Below, piece after piece: positions 47,210 through 58,040 of a DNA stretch of 64,000 nucleotides; the stretch's first letter is position 1; each line of letters opens with the position of its first letter. A program made the position numbers and the translations under genes. Below the pieces are notes generated by a model, which was given only the letters and a program-made list of their open reading frames with translations, was not told the origin of the DNA and made no database searches. The DNA comes from Heliopora coerulea (Eukaryota; Cnidaria; Anthozoa; Scleralcyonacea; Helioporidae), in contig JASJOG010000267.1 in assembly GCA_030142905.1 (NCBI GenBank), positions 83,501 to 147,500 of the forward strand. Reading direction: 5' to 3'.

Positions 47210-50200
47210 CTTAAATGCTTGTCGATTCAAGATAAAATGAATGTATTTTCGCGTTAATGGGTTTGAAGTTGGCGTTAATGATAGTATATTTTCTGGTAGT
47301 GAACAGCAAAAGGTGTATTACATGATTTTTACGCAAGATAGGCATTTCAGATGCAGTCGAGAGAGGGAAATAGTAATGGGAACTGATAGATTTCAGAATG
47401 AAATGGAAAACTCTAGTTAATTACATGTCGCATGTTCCACTTAGACTTTGGATTATGCACATAGCAGCCTGTTATATGCATAATCCAAATTCTCAGCCTT
47501 AGGTTAAAACCAAAATAGAACAGGTGAATCTGCTGACGACAGTGCAAAGTAGCGGCGTGACCATAATAAAACAATTGGTTGCATGTTGGTCAAAGACATA
47601 TAAATACTGCGAAATCTGGAAAAATCCTTATTTTTACCCTCTTAAATTTCCATTTAACGTTAGACGTTTCTCATGTTATATTTATGGATTACTTCATGGT
47701 TGGTGAGAGCGTACGATTTTTATTCACGAATTGTGATGAATTAAATCGATCTACCAGGGTTCACAGTTTCCAGGACTAAATTTGACGACGAATTCTCGGT
47801 TTCACAAATCGTGAGTAACTATGGGCAAAAGAACTCTCTGAACACTCGTTTTTATAAATAATCAGTGACAGATTAAGGGGGAGCACTTTTGACACGTGCC
47901 AAGGTCCCAGCGTATTAGGAGCAGAGCCGCACGATTTTTGGCGGGTTCCGCGATTTTTTGAGGGAGGGTGTTTTGAGGCTAGAAATTAAACACAAGGTGT
48001 CTGTTCAAGTTGTTGAAGCAAAATAAGGGTGAAATAGACCAAACAGCCCCAATTATCTGGCAACCTCGTTCCTAGGGCCTTTTCCTTCGGGTTCGACGTT
48101 TTAACTGGGCCTAAGATGTAACTAACATGCTGTGTAAGATGCTGAACCAATCATGTGTTTTAAGTGACTGTGCTCATATCTTAGCTTCAAGCTGTGTTAA
48201 TGGCAATATCCCTAAAAATATGAGGACTATAAGTAAATAAATCAGTTTCCAGTCACAGAGTTATGAACGCCCTACATTAGAAACTGATTATTAATTAGTT
48301 CTTTGACCTAGTATATACCAATATTTTATACACGCCATGCCCGCAGGAAGCATAGAGGCCCCCTAAGTATTTTATATCAACGCCACTGTCAATCTCACAT
48401 CAATTTTTCTACCATAACGAACATTTTATATGGCGTTTTGTAACTATCAGAATTCTGTAAATTCCCACCACAAAATGCAGAAAATAGGATTTGAGACTCC
48501 CAATTTCAAAATTTTCCAGGCAGCATGCCCATGGACCCCCTAGAAACGTTTCAACCCTCCTTACATCGACTATCTTCCTGAGGGACTGTATGGACACTAA
48601 CTTCCAGCTTTTTAAATTTTTATGTGGATGTATTTACCTATATTGACATTAATATTACTTAGACTTATTATTTTCTTGTTGAAATGAATGCTACATGATT
48701 AAGAAATTTAACGCTTAAATATGTAACTCATTACAATCACTGGATATTGTCCTTTCATCGCATTTCATGATTATACATATTCCTGACTTCCATCCCCGCA
48801 CACCTTTTTTCAGGGGGATTCGGGTAACTGCAGTTGTGCCAGGGGCCCCGCACACTCTTAATCCACCGCTGTTAATAATCGTCGTCAACCAGTCAATTAA
48901 TAACCTTCCGTTTGTGAACATCTTGTGACTCATTGGTTGCTCAAAATGTTTGCCTTTATATAGCCAAGAAAGAACTATTAATCAATAGTGCTACATAAAA
49001 GCTACAAGCATGCCTCGTAATGGACTTGAAACTGGTTTTAGGCGGAAAATGCCACTTTGTAAGGAATAAAATAAAACACAGCTATCGCAGTTTACTGGGA
49101 ACAATAGTAAAACAATGTTAAATTGGAAACCACTTTTACATAAGATCCATACATGTGCTAAAAATTATTCCTTTGTAGATAACTTTACAGATACCCCAAA
49201 AATTTTCTTTACTTTTTAACAAATTTACGTTTCTATGGTCTCTTTAAAGTTATCTGCTGGGCATAGGCCATAATTTTTATCACAAGAATTCGTTTCCTGC
49301 CTGGAACGTCTATCCTGAACGTCCATCCCTGGACATATCGCCAGGGACCATACCAGTTTGAAGCCATCTAAAGTTAAGACCCTAGCTATGGCAGGGGCTG
49401 TGGGGTCCGCTCCCCCATTCCCAATGATTTTACTATAGTAAAGGATACTTTGTATTCCTTGGGATCTCGGGTAAAAAGTTGTTGGTTTTTTGTGGGGTTT
49501 TTTCTTACTTTTTTCTTTTGGGGTATTTGCAGCCAATTTCAAGCCCCTCAAGTCCCCTTTGGCTTGGGCATGGTTCGGATTCCGTGCTAGTTGGGCCCCA
49601 CGAAGGTTTAGGTCCTGATTACATAAGATGAGCTGACTCGGCTACCGGGTCAGCTTGCTAAGGGGGCTAGCCTGCCAAATAATAAACTTATTACAGAAAA
49701 TAATGAGATTACATAGCAATAAGCTAGCCCGTTTACCGTTCCAGCTCGGTAACTGGGGTGGCGCCAGAGGAGAGGCAGAGGGAGCTACAGCCCCTAGTTG
49801 GGAACTTTAACCTCCCCGTCGGGGAAAAATTAACAATTATTCGAGGAATTATTACCCATTATAGGACATTTATATAATGTACAAACTATGAATACTTGTT
49901 ATTGATTTAGCCACGAAAGATAATAAACTCTTCTCTTTATCATTTCATGTCAAATCTAAAAGTAAACTATTTCTAGTCAGCTGTTACTATTATTCTTGGG
50001 AAAAATAACATGATGTTTTCGATTTTCAAATAAGGAAATTATAAATGAGGCGTGGCGTCCCTCTCTAGTTTACCTGTCGGGGACGTTATCCCCGGCGTCA
50101 GGAAATTCTTGGCGACACCCCTGCTCGGTAAGTGAGCCACCTGAGCTCACCTCATGCAACCAGAAATACGTGCACGCAACAAACCCTCGCTCAACCTTCC

Positions 50201-51170
50201 TATATATCTCTCGAGAATCCGAATAAAATTGATAATTTTTCAAAATTGTCAAAAAGACAAATCGTCCTTACAGTAACTGGAAGAGTGAATGCAATTAAAA
50301 AAACACAATATTTGGTCACAAATATTAACAACCTTAACTGGAAATTATTTTATATTTAAGCTACTTCTCGTCATATTTACGTTTAAAATTTCGATTCTGT
50401 TTTATTAAAACAAGACGTTTGGTGAGAATAACCTTTAACGGTTTAATAAATGATAAGAGCCAATTCTTCGGCTAAACAATGGATGTTCGTATCAAGACCC
50501 ATTATTTGCGACCTTGAGGTATTTCGAGTCATCTTGCAATCAAACTTTTCACTCATTTTACCTTAAAGAAAGATTTTTTATTAGATGGCCAGGTTTTCCG
50601 TCTTAAAATTCGAGCATTCTCATAGGTTACCCGTCGAATTCCAGCATTACGGACAGCTCATGAATGAAAAATTTTTTTTGATATTTTTTTTCTTAAAAAA
50701 CTGATAAATTCGACATCATTTCAAAGTCAGTTGCAAATGTCTATTAGAAGTGCTATGAGGTACAAGACATCCGAAGGTACAAGACTTTTGTAACGATGAT
50801 GAAACAAATTACGAAACCGACGAAATAAACAAAGAAAACATGAACGAGTTCTAAATCTTTATTGCTAACTAAAAATCGGAAAAATACATAACGTACAGCA
50901 AAATACGAAAAGAAAATCTTGTGAAAGTTTTGGTCGAAAGAAGAACAAGTAGAGAGATCTAAAATACGCACTTTTTTCCTCTGTAAAACTTTCATAAAAC
51001 AAAAAAGTGGCGTAGCGTACAAACCTGAAACTCTTACGTATTTTCAACTCAGCATTCAGTAGCACCTCAGTCCGAACGGTTCAACGGTGAATTTGCAAAA
51101 AGAACATAACTTTAAACTTTTAAACTTTCTTGAGAGGTTTTGAAATCCTGATGAAAGCATTATTAGTCGA
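47210..51170. other. Gene-poor stretch with scattered repeat pieces
   Basis: No convincing gene. A small hairpin (ttggattatgcacata / tatatgcataatccaa) lies at 47449-47490. The block 49630-49830 ('gactcggctaccgggtcagct', 'agctcggtaactggggtggc') resembles 53225-53365 in wording ('cccgtctcggcaaccgggcc'), so it is dispersed repeat. A paired motif 'cctgtcggggacgttatccc' lies at 50071-50092. Frames near 50753-51065 and 51186-51497 have no domain I recognise. Confidence 0.4.
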
Positions 51171-51489
51171 ATACGGTAAAGGTCATCATCCACAAGCCAC
51201 CCGAGAAGTGAGAAAGACTGAAATGGGCAACTGTTTCGCCGAAGGATAGTTGGTGACCAAAAATAAGTAGCTTTGCAGGGTGTTACCTGGTGGCTGTTTA
51301 CCTTTCATTTTCGTTTCGAGCAAGAAATACATCCCAACGTCTTCAGTGGGGCGACATTTCATAGGGAAAACGATCCTGAATGAGTCAATGAAATCCTTAT
51401 GTGGAAAGCGAACAAACCATCCAAAGAATATCACAGCCTGGACAAGTCTTCTGGACGATGAGTGTTTTATCCCACTTCTCAAACAGTTG

Positions 51490-52175
51490 ACCATCATATG
51501 GAAAGATCACATAAACAAAATTTCTAAAAAGATATCTGGGGCAATAGGTGCATTAAAACGAGTTAGACACCTTGTACCCTTTGAAATGCTACTTACTATG
51601 TATAATTCACTTGCACTGCCGTATTTTGACTACTGCAGTGCAGTATGGGAAACTGTAATAAAGAACTGTCTGATAAACTCCAAAAACTACAAACTAGGGC
51701 TGCTAGAGTGGTTACTTTTTCGAACCATAATAGGCATTCATTGGAATTATTGAATGAGCTTAATTCGGAAAATTTAAAAACTAGACGTTATAAACAGCTA
51801 GCTGTGATAATGTATAAAACCGTTTACAGAAGCACACCAAATTATTTAACTGAAATTTTTCAAAATGCCAACTCGGTACATTTGTATGATCTACGACATT
51901 CGGATGTTAATATTTATGTGCCAAGGCCAAATACTGAAGCTGGAAAGAACAGCTTTCATTATAAAGGGGCGGTACTCTGGAATGGTCTACCATATAATAT
52001 AAAAAGTCAACTTAGTTTGAGATCATTTAAAGAACTTTTATAGTAAATTTATAAATGTAATGTAGTTTGTATATAGTTATTGTATTTACATTTAATATAG
52101 TGCACGGCTCAATGGAAGAACATTTCGAAATGAAGTGATCTCGTGTTTAAATAAAGATCAAACAAACAAACAAAC
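51490..52175 (+). mobile_element. LINE 3' end, CR1/L2-like, frameshifted
   Basis: The C-terminal part of a reverse-transcriptase protein is split over two frames near 51645. First comes 'WKDHINKISKKISGAIGALK' and 'PYFDYCSAVW', then 'DKLQKLQTRAARVVTFSN', 'TRRYKQLAVIMYKTVYR', 'ALWNGLP'-type 'AVLWNGLPYNIKSQLSLRSF'. The 3' end is a tandem AAAC/CAAA tail after 'gtttaaataaagat'. It is 5'-truncated, with no endonuclease or RT core. Confidence 0.85.
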
Positions 52176-52442
52176 AAACCATGAACGCTGTCCGGTTAAA
52201 TACTACAAAATATTCAGAAGCCATCATCCTACAGGGATAAATGAACCAGAATCTTTATTCTACTTTACCAATAAACACCGGCCAAATCCAGGCGATAATA
52301 TTTGGGGGAAGAAGTCTCCCTTTTAGAAGAATGAAGTCGGGAAGCCACCTTTGAAAGCTGCTCAAAACAATTCCGTTCGCAGAACTTATATTTGAAAGCT
52401 GCTCGATTCAGACGTACCTGTAATTGTGTGGCTCAGCTAAGA

Positions 52443-53189
52443 CCCCGTTCACACGATACCGGTACGAAACTGCACCGGTATCAAAATGTCACGGTACGAA
52501 CCTGTTCACACGACACCGATATAATTTCATACCGTTTTGCTGTTCCCTTCACACGATGCCGTTACGATTACAAGATTTTAAATTATTGCTAACCGTGTTG
52601 TTCGCAGTCACTTGCGTGTTAATCAGTATGCCAACACTCCTCCGACGAAAAAACAAAAAACATCAGACGAATCGGTCCCAAACTTTGCTTGGACCGATGA
52701 GGAAGTGTCTTGGTCGTGTCCAAAATCGCCGTCGTCGTCTCTTTTTCTTTTTTCCTTTGTTTTTGTTTGTACCAAATTGCAATAAAAATATTAAAAATCG
52801 CCGTTTCTTTGTGTAGTCCGTCAGATGTTTTTGTAATAAAGATAAATTAAAACGTAACACACTGCACAAACACAAAAGAATCACCAGTAGAACCACCTAT
52901 CAGCTTTTCTAACTTCATTTTTATTTTTTTTTGTTTGTAAATTCCCACTTTCTCGCTTCATTTAACCGGTACTTTTTGGCGGCGAAAAAAGTTTCGTGAA
53001 ACCGTGATGAAATTATTACGGTAAGGCGTTCACACGATGCCGGTAGAGGTACAGTTTCATTACGGTTTCAAATCGTTACCGTTAGCATTACGGTTTCATG
53101 CTTTTTCATACCGGTACCGTGTGAACGCAAGGCCTAACCGTAATAATTTCGTTACGGTTTCATTTTCTACCGGTATCGTGTGAACGGGG
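52443..53189. mobile_element. MITE-like element with CCCCGTTCACACGATACCGG ends
   Basis: The terminal inverted repeats ACCCCGTTCACACGATACCG occur at both ends, and many sub-repeats of 'ttcacacga' and 'acggtttcat' lie inside. The 130-aa frame crossing it (52424-52816) is low-complexity and reads through the left end, so I do not call it a gene. The insertion splits a sequence seen uninterrupted near 54833-54975. Confidence 0.7.
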
Positions 53190-53460
53190 TTTCAGTCGCT
53201 TAGCAAATGTCCAGGCAACAAGACTCCAACAAGCGAGTTCCCGTCTCGGCAACCGGGCCAGCTTACTAATCAGGGAACATAGGCAATAGGCATATTGGCA
53301 TATAGTAAATTCAAGCAGAAATCTTGCAAAAATGTCGCTCGGCAAGTAGGCCAGCTCACTTCATGTAATGTAGTTTTTTAATGTTTGAGAAAACGTGAGA
53401 GCTTGGATATATTAAGGTAGATGAACGACCTTCAAGCTCGATACTCAGAAAATGATTTCT

Positions 53461-53536
53461 GAGCCCCAGACGGGGATCGAACCCGCAACCTTCTGATGAC
53501 CGGTGAGACGCTCTAACCATTGAGCTACCGAGACTC
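53461..53536 (-). repeat. tRNA-like SINE head
   Basis: Minus-strand ends are GAGTCTC/GGGGCTC, with A box TAGCTCAATGG and B box GGGTTCGATCCCC; both promoter boxes are intact. It belongs with 12390-12465, and 'agctaaggtgcaagttcga' follows as there. It is the best-preserved tRNA-like unit of this family, but the anticodon arm does not close. Confidence 0.6.
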
Positions 53537-53584
53537 AGATGATTAGCTAAGGTGCAAGTTCGATATATATGTGCGACCTAAGCG

Positions 53585-53697
53585 GAAGGCACGATATATT
53601 CCCCTCGTCCACCGCGCTTCGCGCGGTGCGAGGGTACTAATCTCGACGTGCCTGGAGTCCCTTTACAGGGAGAAAAATTTTCGCTTTGTGTATGTAT

Positions 53698-53728
<31 letters not shown>

Positions 53729-53840
53729 CTTGTATATATATATATCCATGGGTTCCGGTCACTCAAAAATGCCGTGTGCAAGCTCGGGGACTGGTATGTT
53801 GTTGAACAAACCGTACTTAGCTACCGTATTAAAATATTGA
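53585..53840 (+). repeat. TA-rich repeat unit, plus copy
   Basis: It contains 'ccgcgcttcgcgcggtg' (a small hairpin), 'cgtgcctggagtccc', a (TA)n tract at 53701-53747 and 'cgtgtgcaagctcggg'. The inverted copy lies at 55555-55775. The frames through the TA tract are artefacts. Confidence 0.75.
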
Positions 53841-53969
53841 CCAAGAATTTATCAGGCGGGAATCGTAGTCGTAGGATGAATATTAATGCCCAGCTCAAAA
53901 TTCGGATGTGAATAGCCATAACAGGATAAAACACGACAAATAACAAAACATGTTAGTTTAAACAAGCTT

Positions 53970-54006
53970 TACTGACGTTTCGTTGCTAACGCGCAACATT
54001 TTCAAA
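53970..54006 (-). ncRNA. PLE-associated stem-loop, hammerhead-ribozyme-like
   Basis: On the minus strand the order is TTTGAAAATG, a perfect stem GTTGC-gcgtta-GCAAC, then GAAACGTCAGT. The GAAAC box directly after a stem matches the second conserved block of hammerhead ribozymes, which PLEs are known to carry. The first block should be CUGAUGA but reads UUUGAAAAUG. It sits ~135 bp downstream of the PLE stop codon, the expected place. Confidence 0.45.
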
Positions 54007-54137
54007 GTAACATAGATGATGGATAAGGTAAGGTTATTAATACGATATTTACAAGGTGTGAAAATTAACTAGCCAATGAGAGAGGAGAAAAGGTGTGAGA
54101 AAAGTAGAAGAGGAAGAGCGGAAGGAGAGAAGACTAA

Positions 54138-54830
54138 TTAAAATAAGGCAAGCGGAACAGACCTGATGTTTTCATTAAGGACAGGCTTAAATTTATCAAT
54201 GAGTAAACTCTCCCGAATGAGTAACTCAAGGGGCGAGTTACCGGACGAAATAATAGAAAAGTCATCGGCGGAGATGGTATGATGAGAAGCTTTGGTGCGA
54301 GAAAGGATGCTAGACAGGCTAGTGTAAGATCTTTTCTTCCCCGTTAAAAGCGAGATTCCTAGGTGTTCAGAGATGCGTGTGTGTAGAAGGTGTCGAGTTT
54401 GCCTTATATACGATGCTCCGCAGCATCGACACGTGTATTGATAAACAACATGCGATCTCATTAATTTCGGAATACTATCCTTGAACCGGAAGAAACTAGA
54501 CAGACGTTTGTTAGACTTAAAGATAACCCGTAGCTGAACTTGAGGAAAACAGGAGAGAAGTTTTGTTAACTGTGAACGGATTTGGAGGCAATGTTTCCCC
54601 GTAAATGGCATAGAAAAATAAATGATACGTTTCGAGACATCGTAATTTTTAGTGGAAACTGAAAAAACTTTATCGAGAAATTTACCAAGGCAAAGGTCAA
54701 AGAAGGGAGTAGGATACCCATTGTTAGTGAGAAAATTTTTGAGCTTGATGACTTCCGAATGAAAGATGTGGTAGGAGGAGCATATCTTAAAATATCTGTC
54801 GAGAAGGGTGTAGACAAGTCCACGTTTAAA
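54138..54830 (-). CDS. Penelope-like element, 3' part of the polyprotein (RT thumb plus GIY-YIG)
   Basis: An uninterrupted frame of 230 codons runs from the truncation point near 54830 to the stop at 54138. It starts in the post-palm RT region ('FKRGLVYTLLDRYFKICSSY', 'FLTNNGYP'). It continues through 'LRVIFKSNKRLSSFFRFKDS' and enters the GIY-YIG module at 'SHVVYQYTCRCCGASYIRQT' with a CxxC pair, followed by 'RISEH' and a terminal 'LLIRESLLIDKFKPVLNENI'. The second motif reads YIR rather than YIG, so the nuclease is probably weak or dead. The RT catalytic core is missing by 5' truncation. It is flanked by inverted copies of another repeat. Confidence 0.85.
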   Translation of the reverse strand, partial: FKRGLVYTLLDRYFKICSSYHIFHSEVIKLKNFLTNNGYPTPFFDLCLGKFLDKVFSVSTKNYDVSKRIIYFSMPFTGKHCLQIRSQLTKLLSCFPQVQLRVIFKSNKRLSSFFRFKDSIPKLMRSHVVYQYTCRCCGASYIRQTRHLLHTRISEHLGISLLTGKKRSYTSLSSILSRTKASHHTISADDFSIISSGNSPLELLIRESLLIDKFKPVLNENIRSVPLALF

Positions 54831-55086
54831 TACTCGATTCAGACGTACCTGTGATTGTGCAGCTCAGGTAAATGGTTACCAGAACGTGAAAAGTCCCAAG
54901 ATTTATACTAATCGACATGTATTCAACTTCAGCGAAGAATGTCGTTTTAATACACTTAGTCGCTTAGCAAATGTCCTCACAGCAAGCGAGTTCCCTTACG
55001 TCTTTTGTTCATGTAAATCAGAAAGAACCAAGACAAAGTGTTGCTGCAAAAAGTGAACAGTTGGCAAATGTAACATGTTTGAGGAA

Positions 55087-55290
55087 GTTGATCGTCCAGG
55101 TTAGTGTAGTCTTGAGAAAGACTGTTGGTTGAAGTGACTGACGTTTCGACAGCCTTTCAGAGTCATCTTCAGAGCCTTTTGACTCTGAAGATGACCGCTG
55201 CTAAGGTTGTCGAAACGTCAGTCACTTCAACCAACAGTCTTTCTCAAGACTACACTAACCTGGACGATCAACTTTCCTCAAACATGTTAC
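55087..55290. repeat. Palindrome of two PLE stem-loop motifs
   Basis: Two units face each other. Each contains CTGAAGATGAC...GTCGAAACGTCAGT followed by 'caacagtctttctcaagacta' and 'cactaacctggacgatc'. The motifs are at 55137-55175 (minus) and 55181-55222 (plus). A single related unit occurs in each arm of the giant repeat (13801-13840 and 17663-17702). It is probably a PLE terminal piece joined head to head. Confidence 0.8.
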
Positions 55291-55554
55291 GATTCTCCCA
55301 GGTTCAAACCATTTACTTTAGTTGGCAAATGCATATTCCAACGAGCTAACTTTGAGAACTGCTCTTTCAAGTCATAAATTGTCCAGTTACTGAGGTGGCC
55401 CTCAAAAGTGAAACCAGCCGCAGGCACCAAGAAGGCCATTTCCTTTGCCGGTCTTAAATCATTTACTGGCTTCAGTGTTCAAATAATGTAAACAACTTGC
55501 GAGAGATCCATACAAGGTAAAAAAGGATGACACCAAATCGATTTGCTTCAATAC

Positions 55555-55632
55555 GGTAGGTAAGTACGGTTTGTTCAACAACATACAAATCCCCGAGCTT
55601 GCACACGGCATTTTTGAGTGACCGGAACCCAT

Positions 55633-55680
<48 letters not shown>

Positions 55681-55775
55681 AGATACATACACAAAGCGAA
55701 AATTTTTCTCCCTGTAAAGGGACTCCAGGCACGTCGAGATTAGTACCCTCGCACCGCGCGAAGCGCGGTGGGCGT
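55555..55775 (-). repeat. TA-rich repeat unit, minus copy
   Basis: It is the inverse of 53585-53840, including a longer (TA)n tract at 55633-55677 and the 'cgcgaagcgcggtg' hairpin. The pair is centred near 54690, inside the PLE fragment. Confidence 0.75.
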
Positions 55776-56255
55776 GGGGATAACGTATTTGCTAACTAAT
55801 AACGCTAATAATTGATTTCTCTTAGTCTTACATATTATTCACTTAGAACGAGTTGCTAATTGCTGTGCTGTCCTTCAGCGTCATTCAGCTATACTTTATA
55901 AGGTTGTGGTAACAGTCCCGACTTAGAAGACTCGTTTACAAGGGTTTTTTCCGTCATATTTTAATTCCCCAAATCCCAAGATATTGTTGCATGCTGTCGA
56001 GTATTTTTTGTTGCGACCACTTTAGTGAAGCTCCTGTATTAAATGAACTAAATTTTCATAATATAGCACATTTAGGCGTTTTTAATGCCAAAAATATTTG
56101 TGGTAATTTCAATTACAATAAAACCAAATGTTGAATGACGGCTTTTTGAGCTTCTGTAGTCTATCCAAGACCTAATGGCTGAAATAATACCACTAATCAC
56201 TAATTTACAAGGCAAACAAATTTTCGTGTATAATTTTTTCCTTTTTTTGTAGAAA

Positions 56256-56959
56256 ATGGAATGGACAATGGAGCATAATATTCTATTTTGTGGCGAGGTT
56301 TTATTAATTAACCCTTTTAAAACCAGAAAGGGGTCTGTGGAGCGTGATTCTTTATGGACCAAGATTGCCAACAATTTGAACTCTCTGGTGACACCTGCAT
56401 TTGCTGTCAATCAAAGGTCTGTTAGAGACCACTTAGTCCTGTTGCAGAAAAAATTTAGAAAGAAGATGAGCCAAGATGAAAGAGCATCTGGAATATGTCC
56501 TGAGAAGACAGAGTTAGATGTATTGATTGAAGAAATAAATGATATTGAGGAAGTTGCTGAGGCTGGTCATCTGGAAGAAAAGAATAAGCTCCAAGAAAAA
56601 GCTGATCAGGACAAGGTAAAGGCCGATGATATGAAAGGACAAGCTATGGAGACATTTGGGATGACAAAGAGACGGAGGGCAGAGGATGACAAGGAAAACA
56701 TTCCAAAATGAAAAAGAAGAAATGGGAATGACACTGTGGAGTATTTGAAACAAAGATTTGAGAATGAGAAGGCCATGCGAGCAGAAGAAATGGAATTAAA
56801 GAGGAAAATGCATGATTTGGAAGACAAGAAGTTTAATGCAAATTTTGAATTGCAAAAAGAATCAAACAGACAGCAGTCCGAAATACTTAAGACTATGCAA
56901 GAGCAATCCATCCAGCAGCAGCAACAAATGCAACAACAATTCCAGCAGCAAATCCAACG
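56256..56959 (+). pseudogene. Myb/SANT-like DNA-binding ORF of a Harbinger-type element, 5' part
   Basis: Such proteins accompany PIF/Harbinger transposases and help them bind DNA. The frame opens 'MEWTMEHNILFCGEVLLINP' with the spaced aromatic residues of a trihelix (W at the start, 'SLWTKIANNLN' in the middle) and 'RSVRDHLVLLQKKFRKKM'. It continues into a basic/coiled-coil region ('MRAEEMELKRKMHDLEDKKF') and a Gln-rich stretch. A TGA at 56709-56711 interrupts the frame, which otherwise continues in register. The LTR element begins at 56960, inside the Gln-rich region. The remaining 3' part lies after 59105. Confidence 0.75.
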
Positions 56960-57179
56960 TGTAACGTTTGCATTAAACAGACTGCTTCCTGACAGTATAT
57001 AAGCGTAACAGGATGTGCGTAAGGGGCAGAGTGAGCCTGAACTTCAGGGATTAAGGTTGTTATTGTAAAGCTAGATACGAAAATATATTATCAGAAAAAC
57101 CTTGTGTTATTCATCTGTACTTCGGCACGTTACAATTGGTGCGCAGCGGTGGGATAATCGAACAAATCGACGGAAGAAA

Positions 57180-58040
57180 ATGGCAACGAACATTCTACCA
57201 GCAAAATTCGACGGCGGTGATATTGTAGCCTGGCTAAGGCAGTTCGATGCGTGCGCCTTAGCAAACGGGTGGAAAGATGACGGTAAAATAAAAAAATTAC
57301 CCGCGTTCCTACGAGGACGAGCAGCTACTCACTTCTACGCAATCCCTGACGAAGAGAGAGAAACCTACGCCGCCGCGATAAGAAAGTTAAAAGAAGTCCT
57401 GTGCCCACCAGTTGAAAGGGAAAACTATTATGTTAAATTTGAAGCTCGCACGCTCCGTGCCGGTGAGGACCCGTCTACTTACAAGTGGGAGTTGGAACAA
57501 CTGTTAGAAAAGGCTGACCCGACACTGGGAGACGAAGCAAAATCTGCCCTATTGTCTCGCCAATTCATGCGTGGTCTACCAAGCAACATGCGAGGAAAAC
57601 TGTTAGCGCACAACCCAACCCCAAACTTGACCGAAATGCTGAATTTTGTTCAGCGCTATAGAGCAGTTGAAGAACACAGACCCGAATTTACCAGCGCAAG
57701 TACGGAAGCACAACGCACGGACGCAAACATCGACAGACTCGTAGGCTTAGTGACAGAACTTGCTAACCGACAGAAGTCGCTCGAAGATCAGCTGACCACG
57801 TCGCAACAGTTGTACGCCGCAACAATCCAACAACGGGATCGTCAGCGACCTAGCATCACTTGTTTTCGCTGCCGAAAGCAGGGCCACATCGCTCGTGAAT
57901 GCCGCAGTCCTAACCTACGACAAGACCGCGCTAATGTTCGATACTACGAATGTCACCGATATGGACGCGTCGCCAGAAAATATGGAAATTATGTGCCTTT
58001 AAACTTCCAAGGTGCATCTCCGGGAACCACAGGCCGGTAG
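57180..58040 (+). CDS. Gag of the LTR element
   Basis: The capsid/nucleocapsid-type polyprotein would package element RNA in cytoplasmic particles. I start at the ATG at 57180 (MATNILPAKFDGGDIVAWLR), 46 bp after the LTR, giving 286 residues. A retrotransposon Gag domain spans roughly residues 10-170, and a zinc knuckle CFRCRKQGHIAREC lies near residue 235. A second knuckle-like string (CHRYGRVARKYGN) has lost its pattern. The frame is intact. It belongs to the Ty3/gypsy-like class by overall look; no RT is present to confirm this. Confidence 0.85.
   Translation: MATNILPAKFDGGDIVAWLRQFDACALANGWKDDGKIKKLPAFLRGRAATHFYAIPDEERETYAAAIRKLKEVLCPPVERENYYVKFEARTLRAGEDPSTYKWELEQLLEKADPTLGDEAKSALLSRQFMRGLPSNMRGKLLAHNPTPNLTEMLNFVQRYRAVEEHRPEFTSASTEAQRTDANIDRLVGLVTELANRQKSLEDQLTTSQQLYAATIQQRDRQRPSITCFRCRKQGHIARECRSPNLRQDRANVRYYECHRYGRVARKYGNYVPLNFQGASPGTTGR

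Noticed and set aside
51186..51497. 103-residue minus frame
   Set aside because: No domain, no splice context and overlap with the LINE 5' edge; kept out for lack of support.
52424..52816. 130-residue frame
   Set aside because: It crosses the terminal repeat of a MITE and consists of low-complexity basic and Phe-rich runs.
53578..53911. Overlapping frames rich in Tyr/Ile
   Set aside because: They are produced by (TA)n tracts in a repeated non-coding unit.
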